A model generated the notes under the pieces. The model was not told the origin of the DNA. It worked only from the letters and a program-made list of their open reading frames with translations, and made no database searches. Positions 36,315 through 48,227 of a stretch of DNA of 64,000 bases are shown here, in pieces. This stretch comes from Phascolomyces articulosus (taxonomy: Eukaryota; Mucoromycota; Mucoromycetes; Mucorales; Lichtheimiaceae). Positions within the stretch are counted from its first letter, which is position 1. Every line of letters starts with the position of its first letter. Location: NCBI GenBank assembly GCA_025677815.1, contig JAIXMP010000007.1:620001-684000 (forward strand), given 5' to 3'. Position numbers and translations under genes: made by a program.

Positions 36315-38672
36315 AAAAACAAGTTCATTTTTTTATATCTCACTCTTTTTTGCTCCAAGTGCAAGCGGAATAAAGTAGATCTGCCAATTAATTTTTTTTT
36401 CTTTTCAATATTAGTATAAATCATGAAGCCATGAATGTGCCAATGTAAATAAGGTGAGATAGACTGTATATAAGTTGTTGTATGGTGCCTACCTCCTATT
36501 AGTTTATGTACTTTATTTTAAAACTTTCATTGCATCCTACATTATTTGATCAGCATGTGCACTTTTTGTAAATTTCCTTCTGATTTAGCTACTTTGTTCA
36601 TCGTATATGAATTTATACACTTCTTCGCTTAACAGTTGTATATACATGATAGTCTTTTCTATAATTAATAATTTTATTTTCTTTTCTTAGTTCTATGAGC
36701 TATATAGTATTTGTCGTTCAATTACTAATAGATCTTATTCAACCAAACAAAAAAAAAAAATCCTTCAATGATGCAGATACGGCAATAGTATAAGGGCATT
36801 TACTTTTCTTTATGTTTTGAGGTTCCAGTGTTTGATAATACAGCAATACCACTTCATCTTTTGATTGAAAAAAAAAAAAAAAAAAAAAAACACTTCGTTG
36901 TATCACATACCTTTACTTTCCTTTATATGAAAACTAAAAGTAATATTTCTTTCATACATATTATACTATAATATATACTCTAGATATATATTATATTCGA
37001 TTGTTTTTTTGTTATCTTTTATTCTTTAGTCAACCGTCCACACATCAATTATATTCCGATCGACTCAGGATCAACAACTGTTACACTATTTCGGTCGACA
37101 CTGCGATTCAATCGATCGGATTCCAGGCCCTACAAGGAACCAACTTTAATGCTATCGCCATACAATCAAGACCTATAATTACATGGTAAAAAACACATAA
37201 TTCTATACAATTAGGATGATCCTTCTCACCATAAAACCCCCAGTTTTCTACTACCAAAAGAGATTCTTCTGCCAATCACTCCTATATTCTTGCCATTAGA
37301 TACCGTATATTCCTCAATAGCATATATTTCCCACCAATCAGACAGTGCATATTACCTACTCTATATCATCTTTATATTATACCCCTCAGATGGATTATAT
37401 TTTAAAACAATAAATGCAATGTATTATATAATTTTTTTTTTTTGGCATAGAGAGTTAATATTCGGGGTCAATCAAACAAAGCCATGCAACAAATGAAGAT
37501 ACCACTCCCTAAATAAACCAAATCCCAATAAATAGGATTCGTTGTCTTAAACAAGTTGGCCAATGGTTTTTACCATTTAAGTATCGAAACGGATATGCTA
37601 CAGTAACCTACACCAATACACCAATAACTATAGTACTTTGATCTTCCTGAATACTGAAGAAAATGCATATTTTTTCTCCTCAGTTTTATTCCATAGATTT
37701 ATCAAGCACTCTCTCTTATGTCTCTCTTTTTTTTAATATTTATTTTTACATCAACTACCTTCCAATACCAATACTTTTATATTTTTTTCTTTACTTTTTG
37801 ATAACCTCACGCTTTCCTCTCATAACCTTCACCTTTAAGACCCAACAGCGTTTTTTATATTCATTTCTTTTATATGATATCTCGATTGGTATACCACAAC
37901 AGGTGCTAGATCATAGGAGACATAATAAAATACAAATTATGACTTTATTATACAGCATGACGTATAAGGTGAACCTTATCATCTCTAAAAAAATCTTCGA
38001 AAAAGATTTGAATCTTATTTTACCCCTTGAATAAGTGTATTGTACTTCAGTAAACAGAGAAACTTAAAATACAGCTGCTTTATTCTATCATCAGATATTA
38101 TTTTTTTTGAAAAATAAGCAAAATATAATATATATATATATTACTATATTTCAATACTTTACATAAAGAATATATTCCGCTTTTGCTGTAAGTGTGTAAC
38201 ATACTATTTATAAGGATGATTATTAAAATGTTAATTTTGTAGTTAAATTTGCTGTCAGATGGATGTCATATCAAGAGTAAAGCTAGAATATAACTGGTTG
38301 CGTAATAAGTAAAATATGCAAGCACGGACATAAAATGGTTGATCAGCTCTCCCTTTCAATAGAAAAATGCAAGAGCTTTTTGCCATTCATTCATGCTGTT
38401 AACACTAATGTGACAAGCTTACATATGATAATTTATTCTTATTATGATAAAAACCATAAAAGTAGTATGTTAGAAACAATCAAAAGAGAATATCTACTGG
38501 GGAAAATAAAGAAAAAAAGGACTTCTACCTATCTCATCATTCGATGGGATCTAATTGGTATACATATTTTTTAAATCAAAACAATGAAAGTGATTTAAAC
38601 TTTATTCCATCATATATAAAGCTTAGTTTTACAAAAAAAAAAAAAAAAAAAACCATTTAATTCAAAAAATCG
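36315..38672. other. AT-rich flank of the left palindrome arm
   Basis: No supported gene. It contains a poly-A run (about 36868-36890) and another (about 38632-38652) just before the helicase start. None of it was recognised again to the right of 60993 within the window. Confidence 0.55.
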
Positions 38673-41145
38673 ATGAACCAGGTAACTCATAGAAATGACT
38701 TTATTATTTTCAATAAAATAACAAATTTGATATATATTGATATTTGTATCTGTATTTTTATGCATATAGTCAGAGCTTTATTTCGAAATTTATGATGAAG
38801 CGTATATCACAATATATGTGGTTCAGCCTAATCCTCGTATTAAAGATACATTAAATCGAATTTGTGAACACCAAGCGGATAATACCTGGGTTTTCCAACG
38901 GTCGCGTGAAGTTTATAATCAAGTGTTAAAGTATCTACTTGATACTTTCTCGAAGGATGTGTCCACGACGATCCATCGTCTTCCTGAACAAGTCGCGAAA
39001 GCTGTTCTAGATCATCCTAACCGCGTAATGAATCGTTATGAATCAGAATTATTAGAGGAATTTCAATCTAAGGAACTATGGCATAAACTAAAAGACTATC
39101 AGCAAGTCGGGGTCCGAGAAGCACTTAAGAGAAAAGGCCGTATTTTGTTAGCTGATGAAATGGGGGTAGGAAAGACACTTCAGGCGATTGCTATATCCAC
39201 TGTTTATAAACAATACCTAGTATTGGTTATATGTCCACGTACTGTTTTACCTGTTTGGGGTCAAGAACTTATAAGATGGTTAGACCTGAAATCAGACCAA
39301 GTTGAAGTTTGTGGAACGTCTAAAGAAATCAGAAGCACAATGAACAATCTCTATGGAAACCCAGATCCCCTGTACATCGTAACAACTTACGACTTATTTG
39401 CAAATAATGCTGCTTTGTTAGATAATAGATTCAATTTTATTATTCTTGATGAATCTCAAAAGATAAAAAATGACGTAAGCTATATGTTAATAATATGAAT
39501 AATTACTTATAAAATATTATCAATGATTAACATCATTTTACTATTATTATTACGATAGTCTACCTGTCGGGCCACTTTGACAATGCCTGTTATCGCAAAA
39601 TCGCGGTATCTGGTTCTTTTATCCGGAACGCCAGTATTTGCAAATCCTTTCGAATTGTTCAGTCAAGTTTCTCTATTAAGCCCGGAGTATTTTCTAAGCA
39701 TTGGCCTGTTTACAAAAAGATACTATATAGCTGAAAATACTACCCAATACCAGACCAGTAAGAATTTATATATGTGGAATATGTAAATATTAAACTAATT
39801 TATTATATATTGCTTTATGTTACAGATTCGGATCGCTTATTAGAGCTCCATCTTCTTCTAAAAGAGACAGTTATGTTTCGCCATCTCAAGGAAGATATTG
39901 ACAGCATATCCTTACCTCTGAAAACAAGAGCTGTAATTCCATTGGAATTATATAATATTGATAGAAACAAACTTATTGTTCAAAACGATCTGTTTAAAGA
40001 AGAATGGCTCCAAACAGGTCATTATCATTCTTGGGTAAGCTTATGAATAAATGAAAATATCCACAAAATATTATTATACTTATAATTTTATTCAAACTTT
40101 TTACATTAGTATGGGCATAGCGCGGAGTTGAAAATTCCGTATATAATCGACTGCATTAATAACTTAATTAACAATCAGTACAAAGACAAAAAATTTATTA
40201 TCTATTGCTATCATGATAAAATGATGCATTCGATTCAAGACTTCCTTGTTGACATAGGGGTATGTATTTTAAGTAGTTTCTATCTTTTATATATAAATAT
40301 AAATATGTGTACGTGTGTTTATGTGTAATTGTTTATCACATTAACTTTTATACTAAAAATAACAATAGGTTTATGGCGTCAGCATAGCAGGAGACACTAC
40401 CCTGAAGCAAAGAGAAGAATTCAGCGACTATTTTCAGAAAAATGATCACTGTCGTATAATGTTGATGAAAATAGATGTGGCAGTTGGAATAACACTGACT
40501 GCTGCGGACATTGGTAAATATTTGACATTTCCATTATAATGTTTGCTTGTTTGTTTGTTTGTTGTTATTTGATGATGGGAGAGCCTACTATTTTGATAAA
40601 ATAAGGAATTTATCAATACCAATCATAATGTATATTATAGTTATTTTTATGCAGTTATTTTGGACGCCAGCATCTATTATGCAAGCAGAAGATAGAGCGC
40701 ATGTAACCATAACTATTTTTTTTTTTTAAAAAAAATAATATTGTTATTTTGTATCATTTAACGGATGATTATGAATGAAACTATATTCATCTATTATAAT
40801 AATAATAGATGACAACTAATTAATGATATTTACATTATATATATAGCGCATTGGTAGAGAATCCCCAGTAAAAGTTTTGTATCTCTTATCTAAACATACA
40901 ATTGGTAAGTTATATTATTCACTTTAATAAAAATACAATTATATTAATATAATATAATTATATTCTTCTTTAGATGAAACGATGTTTTCTGTTATTCAAC
41001 GAAAGGTTAAAATAGTTGAGAGAATCCTTGGTAAGCTGCCGTAATATTGTAGAATATAATAATCAACATGAGAATAGAGATAATAACTAACGATACTATA
41101 TTATATATTTTTTTAGACGGAGGGGATGGCATTAAATTTAATTGA
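38673..41145 (+). CDS. SMARCAL1/ZRANB3-like SNF2 family helicase, left copy
   Basis: Ten exons join in frame to 540 residues: 38673-38681, 38770-39474, 39559-39757, 39826-40034, 40110-40259, 40369-40513, 40641-40702, 40847-40904, 40974-41030 and 41117-41145. Exon 1 encodes only MNQ and is the least certain. Residues about 4-90 resemble a HARP-like annealing domain. ATPase motifs follow: DEMGVGKT (Walker A, about 132-139), DESQ (motif II, where SMARCAL1 and ZRANB3 have DESH), LLSGTP (motif III, about 258-263), and QAEDRAHRIGR (motif VI, about 487-497). Family members rewind RPA-coated DNA and remodel stalled forks. At 540 residues it is short, with no zinc finger or HNH extension seen. It is convergent with the 983-residue gene. 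Exons 2-10 lie inside the palindrome arm; exon 1 lies just outside. Confidence 0.88.
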
Positions 41146-41909
41146 TGCTGTAACAGGAGGAAGTGGCAGTTCAAGTTCATACTTGTTCATTTATTCATTT
41201 TTTTTTGTTGTTCCCTCATCATATATATTTTTAAATAAAGCATCAAGCCCTTCAACAACGCTTTTGCAACCTTCATATAAACTTCTTTTCTTTAGTCAAG
41301 AAATGACGATTCAACTTGTCTTTTTTTAAATAAATAAAAAACTTTAATAGCCATTTTGGCTTAACTCCATATAATAGTTTATTTTATACCTAGTTATACA
41401 TTAATATGTCTATTATATAGAAATCAAAATACTATCTCGAATAAAAAGACTATACTGTAATTCTACAATAATAAATTTAAATGTTCCCTTTTTTTTCCAA
41501 TCACAGGATTCAATATTTTTAGAATATCTCCAGAGTATATTCAAATGTTTGTATGTACAAAATACCCCAAATTTAAATTTATCTCGAATATTTTTTGCCT
41601 TTTTAATAATGAGAAATACTCAGGATATATTCAAAATATATTTGAAGTTGAACTTGTATATTTTTATATATTCTGAATTTTTTTTTGCATCTATGAATTT
41701 TTTGCATCTATGAATATTTTTTGAATATTATTTTTTTAAGGTGTATAATAATATATCCGTTCAGATTTTTTGGAGTATAATAAAAAATCAATATATAAAC
41801 ATTGATCTCAATAATTTTTTTTTTAAGATTATATATCTAATTTACTGGAGTTCTTTCATCACATTTATAAAACACAGCTATAATAAATCTACAACTAATT
41901 ATAATAATA
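41146..41909. other. Convergent gap between helicase and 983-residue gene
   Basis: AT-rich, about 760 bp, mirrored at 57769-58533. It has several near-repeated phrases around GCATCTATGAATTTT but no gene. Both 3' UTRs should lie here. Confidence 0.6.
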
Positions 41910-44861
41910 CTAAATTCTTTCACTTTCTGGACCAAATTGGATACGTCGATAAGACTTGAGTGTTGGATTATTTCGTACTTGGATCTCGCGGGTTTCTACA
42001 TTGGTACGTATATACTTGATATTTTTGATGATATGCTTACCGTTTAACTTGATATCACACAGAGAAGTTACCCAAGCATGATAGTATGGGTGGTTGACAT
42101 GATATTCATTTAAATACTCGAGGAAATCGACAGAAAGCTGTGGGTATCCTTTTCTGTCTTGATATGCAGGAGGAGCCGTTGTTACAATTCCATCATCACC
42201 AAATTCTCGTAACCATTGTAAGAGCGGCCACACCTGATCACCTTCTTTAATCTTTCCAAATTTAATAATAGTCCTTTCACTTGTACCAGATCTAAACATA
42301 TCACGTCCACGTTTGACTCCTCGTTCTACACCATCTTCTACAATATCCATAGGTTCATCTATTCCCATAATTCTTTTACGCTCAAGTCGCCATAATTCAT
42401 CAAGTCGAAATCCATTTTCTTGTGTAAAGAATCGCTTTTGTGGTAATACACCTTGTTCTGCTGTAAGTTTAGGTGCTTGGAAAAATTGTTGTCCATGTTG
42501 CAAACCAATGCCATCCTCAAGAAACCGTAATTGAACTCGCAAACGACGAGACCCAAGTAATTCAACAACATATAAACTGATTCGCATTGTAATATCAACT
42601 TGTTCTCCATTAGGATCAATCCATCGTAACCCCACTGCGCCATTTTCTCGCACAGTGACATCTCGTCCTTCCATGATTGATTGATAATCATATATATAGA
42701 GTCTAGAATCATCACCCACTACTCGTCGTCGTTGTTGCTGCGATATGTATCTTCTTCGTTCTTCACCTTGAAGACTTAGACCAGTTAGACCAATGGCCGC
42801 TCGTTTTCCCCACGAAATAAGTGCTTCATTACATAAATTGTCATCATTCATCCAGTCGTCATCAGTAACATCGGGTGGTGCAAATTGTTTAAGGATATGA
42901 GCCAGCCGATGTCGATTAGGTATATTATGCACCGCCAGATTCATGGCACTGGCAAGAAAGTGTGTACCATTGGATAACTTCATTGCCCATTCTCTCCATC
43001 GTTCTTCCTCGTTTCGACCAATATGAATATGCAAACAACGATCATTCTTTTTCCACAGGTAATTCACTTGATGTTGACGATTAGTACTGAATGGTTCTCC
43101 CTCCGCTATTCCATGTCGATCCATTGTTTCACGCGCATATTGTTGACGAATAGTGGTTGGTAAGGTAATTCGAGCAGTTCGGCGATATTGTAGTTCATTA
43201 TTGTAGGCTACCATAAAATTCTCTTTTGCTTCATCCAACTCATCGTAAAGTTTTCCAAGACGTTCATCAAGATGTTCATAATCTTTATGGCAGCGCTCAG
43301 TAATAATACGACAAATGGAATCATGTTCTTGTGGATAATATGTGGCAATGTCCATAGTAAATTCGGCAATAAAAATCGTAATCATCCAAGTAATATCCAT
43401 TAGATGTCGCATAGCAGGAAGTTCTTTACCATATTTGTCTCGGCCAGAATGAAAATGTGGAATGACCACGGTTAAGGTTGCTTGTGGTGGAGTTTGCTGA
43501 TTATCATCATGAAGCCAATCTTCAGAAGCAAAAGTTTGTAATGTTGGAATACCAACGGTGTCCAAGAATTGTGCATTTAAGATTCCATGTTGAGAATAAA
43601 AATTAGCAAGAGCGACTTTAGTGACTTTACGTGAAAATGCAACAGTGATAAGGGGTCGAACTGCATAAAAGTAGGATCGTAACTGTAAAGTAGCTCCATC
43701 GAACGTATTTTCTTTCCCGATCCATGGATACATGTCGACAAAAGGAAATATTGTTGTATCCAATTCTTGAAGGTCCCAATTTATATTACTTTCTTCATAT
43801 GATTGCAAGCGTGTAAGAAAATCTTGTGTAATATACCCAGCTCTTGAATAACCAGAAAGATAGGCTTGGTAAGGAACATCACTGTTGAAAAAAGAGAGTG
43901 GAAGATCGTCACCAACAAGGACAATAATAGTCTTTCCATTGATCGTTCTTGGTCGCGCTTGTTCAAGAATGGTTGTCAATGCTGAATGGTTGAGGGGGTA
44001 CTGATCAGTCTTGGTTAATTGTTTATTTTGAGTGACATAATTGTGGATACTTTGAATCCAATTTTTTAAATCAGACTCCATGTTGTTTGGCGGTGCCGTT
44101 GCTCGTTTTGAAAAATCATTAAAGAAGGTTGTATTAAGGTTGACAAAAAGCTGACGATCGTATTCACTTGGTTCGTAGGATGCATAGAATCCTCCGTGTT
44201 GTCGATTGAGCAAAATACTTTGTTGAAATATAGCAATTAATGTTCGTTCCCACAAATCAATTATAAATTGATTTGTATTAGGTGGTAATCGAGCAGGTCG
44301 AAACTCAAACACTTGACATGAGCTAAAAATTTGCTGGTTCACGTGTTGCAACGCATGAATGAATTCACCAAGCGGAGATGATAGTGAGATTCCTCTTTCA
44401 GAGTCTTGTTGGTGCCTGATAAGTGGTGTAACTGGACTTCTACAAGTACCAATATATCGAATATGTATGGGCTGATCATTGGTATTGGTGTCAAGCTGAT
44501 TCAATAGAATCTTTGTCAATGGTGGTTGTACGTCTTCTTCCTCCCAAAAAGCCAATATTTCACAGGCATCATTTGAAGAAAGTGTCCAGCTTCGAATATA
44601 AAATTGCTGTGTTCCATCAGGCATATTGGTATAATCTGTAATGCTGGTATTAGTCAAATGAAAAATACGTTGAATATCTGTGTCACTAATAGAGATATGA
44701 CTTTCTAATAGTTGTTCCAAGTTGTTGGTAATTATACTGAGATGTTCAATAGGTATGAGTTGTCGAAGTTGATTATAAACATCGTCTTTGTTGAAATGAA
44801 CTTGAGATTGGCATAGATGCTCCACGATTGTTTGATGAAAACGTCTTTCGAATAGAGACAT
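41910..44861 (-). CDS. 983-residue protein with candidate divergent GIY-YIG nuclease domain, left copy
   Basis: A single intronless frame, unlike the intron-rich neighbours. Residues 131-225 show the spacing of a GIY-YIG domain: IHIRYIGTC (136-138 is YIG), Arg149 in IRHQQD, the helix IIDLWERTLIA with Glu205, and ILLNRQHGG with Asn219 and Gly223-224. In GIY-YIG enzymes the tyrosines, Arg, Glu and Asn form the active site. The canonical GIY strand is degenerate, so this is inference. The rest is unassigned: IPHFHSGRDKYG near residue 490, a helical segment around 550-590, and a basic RRYISQQQRRRVV stretch. No membrane span or signal peptide is seen. The start at 44861 is the first ATG of the frame. 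The spacer paralog keeps the same YIG, Arg and Glu landmarks, which supports their importance. No confident family name. Confidence 0.8.
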   Translation of the reverse strand: MSLFERRFHQTIVEHLCQSQVHFNKDDVYNQLRQLIPIEHLSIITNNLEQLLESHISISDTDIQRIFHLTNTSITDYTNMPDGTQQFYIRSWTLSSNDACEILAFWEEEDVQPPLTKILLNQLDTNTNDQPIHIRYIGTCRSPVTPLIRHQQDSERGISLSSPLGEFIHALQHVNQQIFSSCQVFEFRPARLPPNTNQFIIDLWERTLIAIFQQSILLNRQHGGFYASYEPSEYDRQLFVNLNTTFFNDFSKRATAPPNNMESDLKNWIQSIHNYVTQNKQLTKTDQYPLNHSALTTILEQARPRTINGKTIIVLVGDDLPLSFFNSDVPYQAYLSGYSRAGYITQDFLTRLQSYEESNINWDLQELDTTIFPFVDMYPWIGKENTFDGATLQLRSYFYAVRPLITVAFSRKVTKVALANFYSQHGILNAQFLDTVGIPTLQTFASEDWLHDDNQQTPPQATLTVVIPHFHSGRDKYGKELPAMRHLMDITWMITIFIAEFTMDIATYYPQEHDSICRIITERCHKDYEHLDERLGKLYDELDEAKENFMVAYNNELQYRRTARITLPTTIRQQYARETMDRHGIAEGEPFSTNRQHQVNYLWKKNDRCLHIHIGRNEEERWREWAMKLSNGTHFLASAMNLAVHNIPNRHRLAHILKQFAPPDVTDDDWMNDDNLCNEALISWGKRAAIGLTGLSLQGEERRRYISQQQRRRVVGDDSRLYIYDYQSIMEGRDVTVRENGAVGLRWIDPNGEQVDITMRISLYVVELLGSRRLRVQLRFLEDGIGLQHGQQFFQAPKLTAEQGVLPQKRFFTQENGFRLDELWRLERKRIMGIDEPMDIVEDGVERGVKRGRDMFRSGTSERTIIKFGKIKEGDQVWPLLQWLREFGDDGIVTTAPPAYQDRKGYPQLSVDFLEYLNEYHVNHPYYHAWVTSLCDIKLNGKHIIKNIKYIRTNVETREIQVRNNPTLKSYRRIQFGPESERI

Positions 44862-46317
44862 TATAATGATGTTTACAGAGTGATTGTAGTAGTTGATAAT
44901 TTGATTAGACTATAAGAATCAAGCAACGGGTATCAATTGTTAATTTTTTTTTTATTAAAAGATCATTTGGACATTCCACCCTATCTCTCTTTTTCTTTTT
45001 TTATATCTTTAGATTTTCGTTTTATCGTTAAAAAGATGTAAAGTGGTAAAGTAAATCGATACAAAAAAGAGAAATAAATAATAATAAAGGAAAATGAAGA
45101 AAGCAGAGTAAATGTCAGGTATTGATGCTTTATCTATATATATTTACAAAAGAGTTTTTTGTGGTCACATATACTCTTTTTCTATGGACTCATTCAGATG
45201 TTACTGGTTCATTTATTATGTATAATCAACATTAATAGTTTAAAGCTTTGGCGTGGATAATTTATCTATTAAACAAAGTGATACTGAAAAGATTCCATTA
45301 TTGATAATGTATGTTTAAATATTCCAATATAATAAATGGTTTGTTATTCTCTTTGTAAATGAATGAGCACATGTCAAATACCGCATCCTCATTATCAATC
45401 CATTCTTTGCATTGTTTATGAAAAAAATTATTACAGTAGTATTACAATGAGGCAGTATGCCAAGGCTTAAAAAAGAGTATTAAATAATATTTAATCAAAA
45501 GTTTTCCATTCACTATGATGTAATCCAACGCGGATATCTAAGTCTTTTATCGCTCTTCTCCAAGAACAATGACAATATTCAAATATATTTGAACGGTGAT
45601 TTGGCTTTATCAAACTCTGTTTATCAATTGTATTACAATATATATATATTATGCAAAGCACATTTTTTTTATACAATCAGTCTCTATTTATAAATTATAC
45701 TCTAATTATAGCAAAATAATCAGTCTTTATATAAAACAGACCATCCTTTTACAAAATATGATATTGGTAGGGTTGATAAATTGTTTGGATGCATTGATAA
45801 AAATTCTTCTGAATTAGGTGAAATATGTTATCATGTTTGCATTCCATTAATGAATGAAGTAGAATACTTTATATGTAATGGCTATTACAATCGAATAAAA
45901 TTAACAGAAATGATATTCTATGGGTTTATAATTATCATCAACTAATAATTCAATGAAAACCACTACATACACCATTTAATCTTCTTATAGCCATCTTATA
46001 AAAGAACAAAAGTGGATTATTGTCTTTCCTTGATCATTATCTATCTTGTGTAAAGTTCATTATTATAAAGAAGAAAAACAATTAGCTGATTGTTTTTTAT
46101 TTCTTTTACCCAACGCCTTTATAAACTGTAACTGCGAAGAGAGGTATAATACTTTAATCGATTGGTAACATAAAACGGTGTCATTAATCAAGGTTAGAAG
46201 AATTTATATAAATACATGGGCTATAAAGCTATTTTTTACAACATCAACAACAGCCAACTCTATTAATAATATATAACACAACCTTACCTTTTTTTATTAT
46301 TAAAAACCACGATAAAT
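44862..46317. other. Divergent gap between 983-residue and acidic-protein genes
   Basis: AT-rich, about 1.46 kb, mirrored at 53362-54816. It should contain both promoters. The short ORFs inside (about 60-70 residues) have no domain or splice support. Confidence 0.5.
46205..46214 (+). promoter_or_regulatory. TATA box of the acidic-protein gene
   Basis: TATATAAATA lies 104 bp before the ATG at 46318, with AC-rich leader sequence (ACATCAACAACAGCC) between. It is mirrored at 53465-53474 in the right arm. Confidence 0.45.
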
Positions 46318-46794
46318 ATGAATACATACCCAGAAATACCTCTTTCACAATTTTCTTTTGACATTGATTACTATAGCAATCATACTGAACATTATGAAGC
46401 ATATGCCACAAATCCCCATACTGTTTTTAACACCAATCAACAATTTACTAGTGCCATTCCATATTCTAAAAACGATGCTAATAATACTACTGATATGACT
46501 AATGCTACTTTCGAGAATGACGAATATAGTATGGATAAAGACGATGGTAATGACAATGACATTGTCTCTTTGTGTACTGATGAAGAGTATAATAATTCTT
46601 CAAAAGATGACACTGATGATACCGAAGTTGACTCTATGTGTATTGATGAAAAATACGAATATGATTTGACCGATTATGAAGACAATGGTAATTACTGCAC
46701 CCTAAACCATTCGCGAAAACGACGACATGAAAACGATGTAAAAATGGAAGAAGGAAGTCCAGATTTTTTAAAAAAACAACGATCTAATTATTAA
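46318..46794 (+). CDS. 158-residue acidic nuclear-type protein, left copy
   Basis: An intronless frame after a TATA box and an AC-rich leader. The N-terminal half is Asn/Tyr/Thr-rich. The C-terminal half is strongly acidic, with two related units, DIVSLCTDEEYNN and EVDSMCIDEKYEYD. The first fits a SUMO-interaction motif (hydrophobic I-V-x-L followed by acidic residues). The tail carries a basic cluster, SRKRRHEND and KKQR, that could act as a bipartite nuclear localisation signal. No catalytic domain is seen. It may be a transcriptional activator or an adaptor for the neighbouring gene products; both roles are inference. Confidence 0.65.
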   Translation: MNTYPEIPLSQFSFDIDYYSNHTEHYEAYATNPHTVFNTNQQFTSAIPYSKNDANNTTDMTNATFENDEYSMDKDDGNDNDIVSLCTDEEYNNSSKDDTDDTEVDSMCIDEKYEYDLTDYEDNGNYCTLNHSRKRRHENDVKMEEGSPDFLKKQRSNY

Positions 46795-47886
46795 AAGTTT
46801 ATTATACTCAAAATTCATATATTATTTTCCTTATATTTTCTACTCAATTTAAATACCCATGATTCTTAGCACAATATTTTTAAAACATATTGATACGCCA
46901 CTATCCTTCCTTATTTGAAATTCTCTTTTTCCTTTTCTTTTGTAATGGTTATTATCACTATTATTACCATCATTCCTATAAATATCAAATTTTATTCTCT
47001 GTCAGTAAATAATTAGTATTATGTTGATGTCATCAAGTTATCCATCAACACATGTTGGAGCATTATTATTGTATGATAAATAGTATAAAAACAGAAAGTA
47101 GTATTCGAGAGTAGTAAAAACAACTAATGCGCAATAATAAAGAAAGTTTGAAAAGTTTTTTTTTTTTTTTTTTTTTTTTTGGTAAACATGGTAAGCAAGG
47201 AATAAATATTGACAACGTGCATAATTGAAATGTAATAGATGTGAGAAAGACCAACTGTGTATTTGTTATATTACTTGACTATACTACTTGTAATGATAAT
47301 TATATATATAAGGGTTACTAATTAGGGGTAATTATTTGATTACTACATGAAAATTATGCAACTGGGTGATAAACAAATAAGCTGCAAGCTCTATAACCAA
47401 GAGTCCATTTTAATCTTCTTTATTCGCTTTTATTACTCTCTATAATGCTTTTTTGATATTACTACCATTGTAACGTACTACATATTGTATCTAAAGTTCC
47501 ACTTCACCATATAACTTATCTGATCCATATTACTATTATTATCCCATTTATATTTTATCCCATTAACATAATCGTTATTCTCTCATGTTTTATAGATAGT
47601 TTATATGAACTACACATCTAATTCCAGAGCACCATATATTTTTCCTCAAGACAAGATTATACCAAAGAATTATAAAATGATGATATCATTCTTTTCAACT
47701 ATGACAAAGTATTCCTTGTCACCGTACATACTGATGATACTTTATTACTATCATTATTATCATTATCATTATTCCGAAAACTGTACTGCTGTGACAAATA
47801 TAATAAACCAAATATGCAGCTATTGAGCAAACGAAAACCCCCCTTTTTTTATATGTGTTTAGCACATGTATTATAATAAACCTTGA
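46795..47886. other. Non-coding inner part of the left arm
   Basis: AT-rich, mirrored at 51794-52884. It contains the T25 run (47156-47180) whose mate is A24, and CAT/TTA microsatellite-like sequence near 47740-47770. No supported gene. Confidence 0.55.
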
Positions 47887-48227
47887 TTTTTTATTTTTGT
47901 TGACAACAATCCATTTATCACGTTTCACAAAAAGTTATGAAAAAAGTCGTGATTGCGAACAATGGCTTGCAAGAAATAACTCGCTTTATCTTGTGCTGTT
48001 TTATGTAAACGCCAATAAAAAAACATGCTTGTAAAATACTTCAGTATATACTTTATTTCTTTCTCTTCAGCTTTGCTGTAGAACTATCATAATAGTTATT
48101 TACACCTAAAGAGGTTATATAAGTTTCATTGGTATCGTAACGTTGGAAAGATTCTATTAATACAACAGGGAAAACATAACATTTCGTGATACGTGATAAA
48201 TGGATTGTTGTCAACAAAAATAAAAAA
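47887..48227. repeat. 37-bp inverted repeat straddling the inner palindrome boundary
   Basis: 47887-47923 is a perfect reverse complement of 48191-48227 (core GTTGACAACAATCCATTTAT). Similarity continues imperfectly for about six more bases. The left arm ends at 47898, inside the first half. The last 12 bases of the arm (AAAAATAAAAAA read from the right) occur at 47887-47898, 48216-48227 and 51782-51793. The enclosed segment includes a minus frame ending SSTAKLKRKK. Confidence 0.85.

Larger units (their letters stand above)
38686..47898. repeat. Left arm of the giant palindrome
   Basis: This 9213-bp arm is the reverse complement of 51782-60993. Paired coordinates sum to 99678-99680 throughout. 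The offset changes only at three homopolymers: T6 versus A7 at about 41698 and its mate, T10 versus A9 at about 44945-44954, and T25 versus A24 at about 47156-47180. All predicted proteins and even spurious ORFs are identical between arms. Confidence 0.97.

Noticed and set aside
42313..42715. Antisense and frame-shifted ORFs inside the 983-residue gene (also 57144-57365, 56963-57319 and others)
   Set aside because: They overlap the long intact frame and are shadows of it.
45491..45817. Short ORFs on both strands, duplicated at 53862-54188
   Set aside because: Their identity between arms only reflects the palindrome. Composition and length do not support coding.
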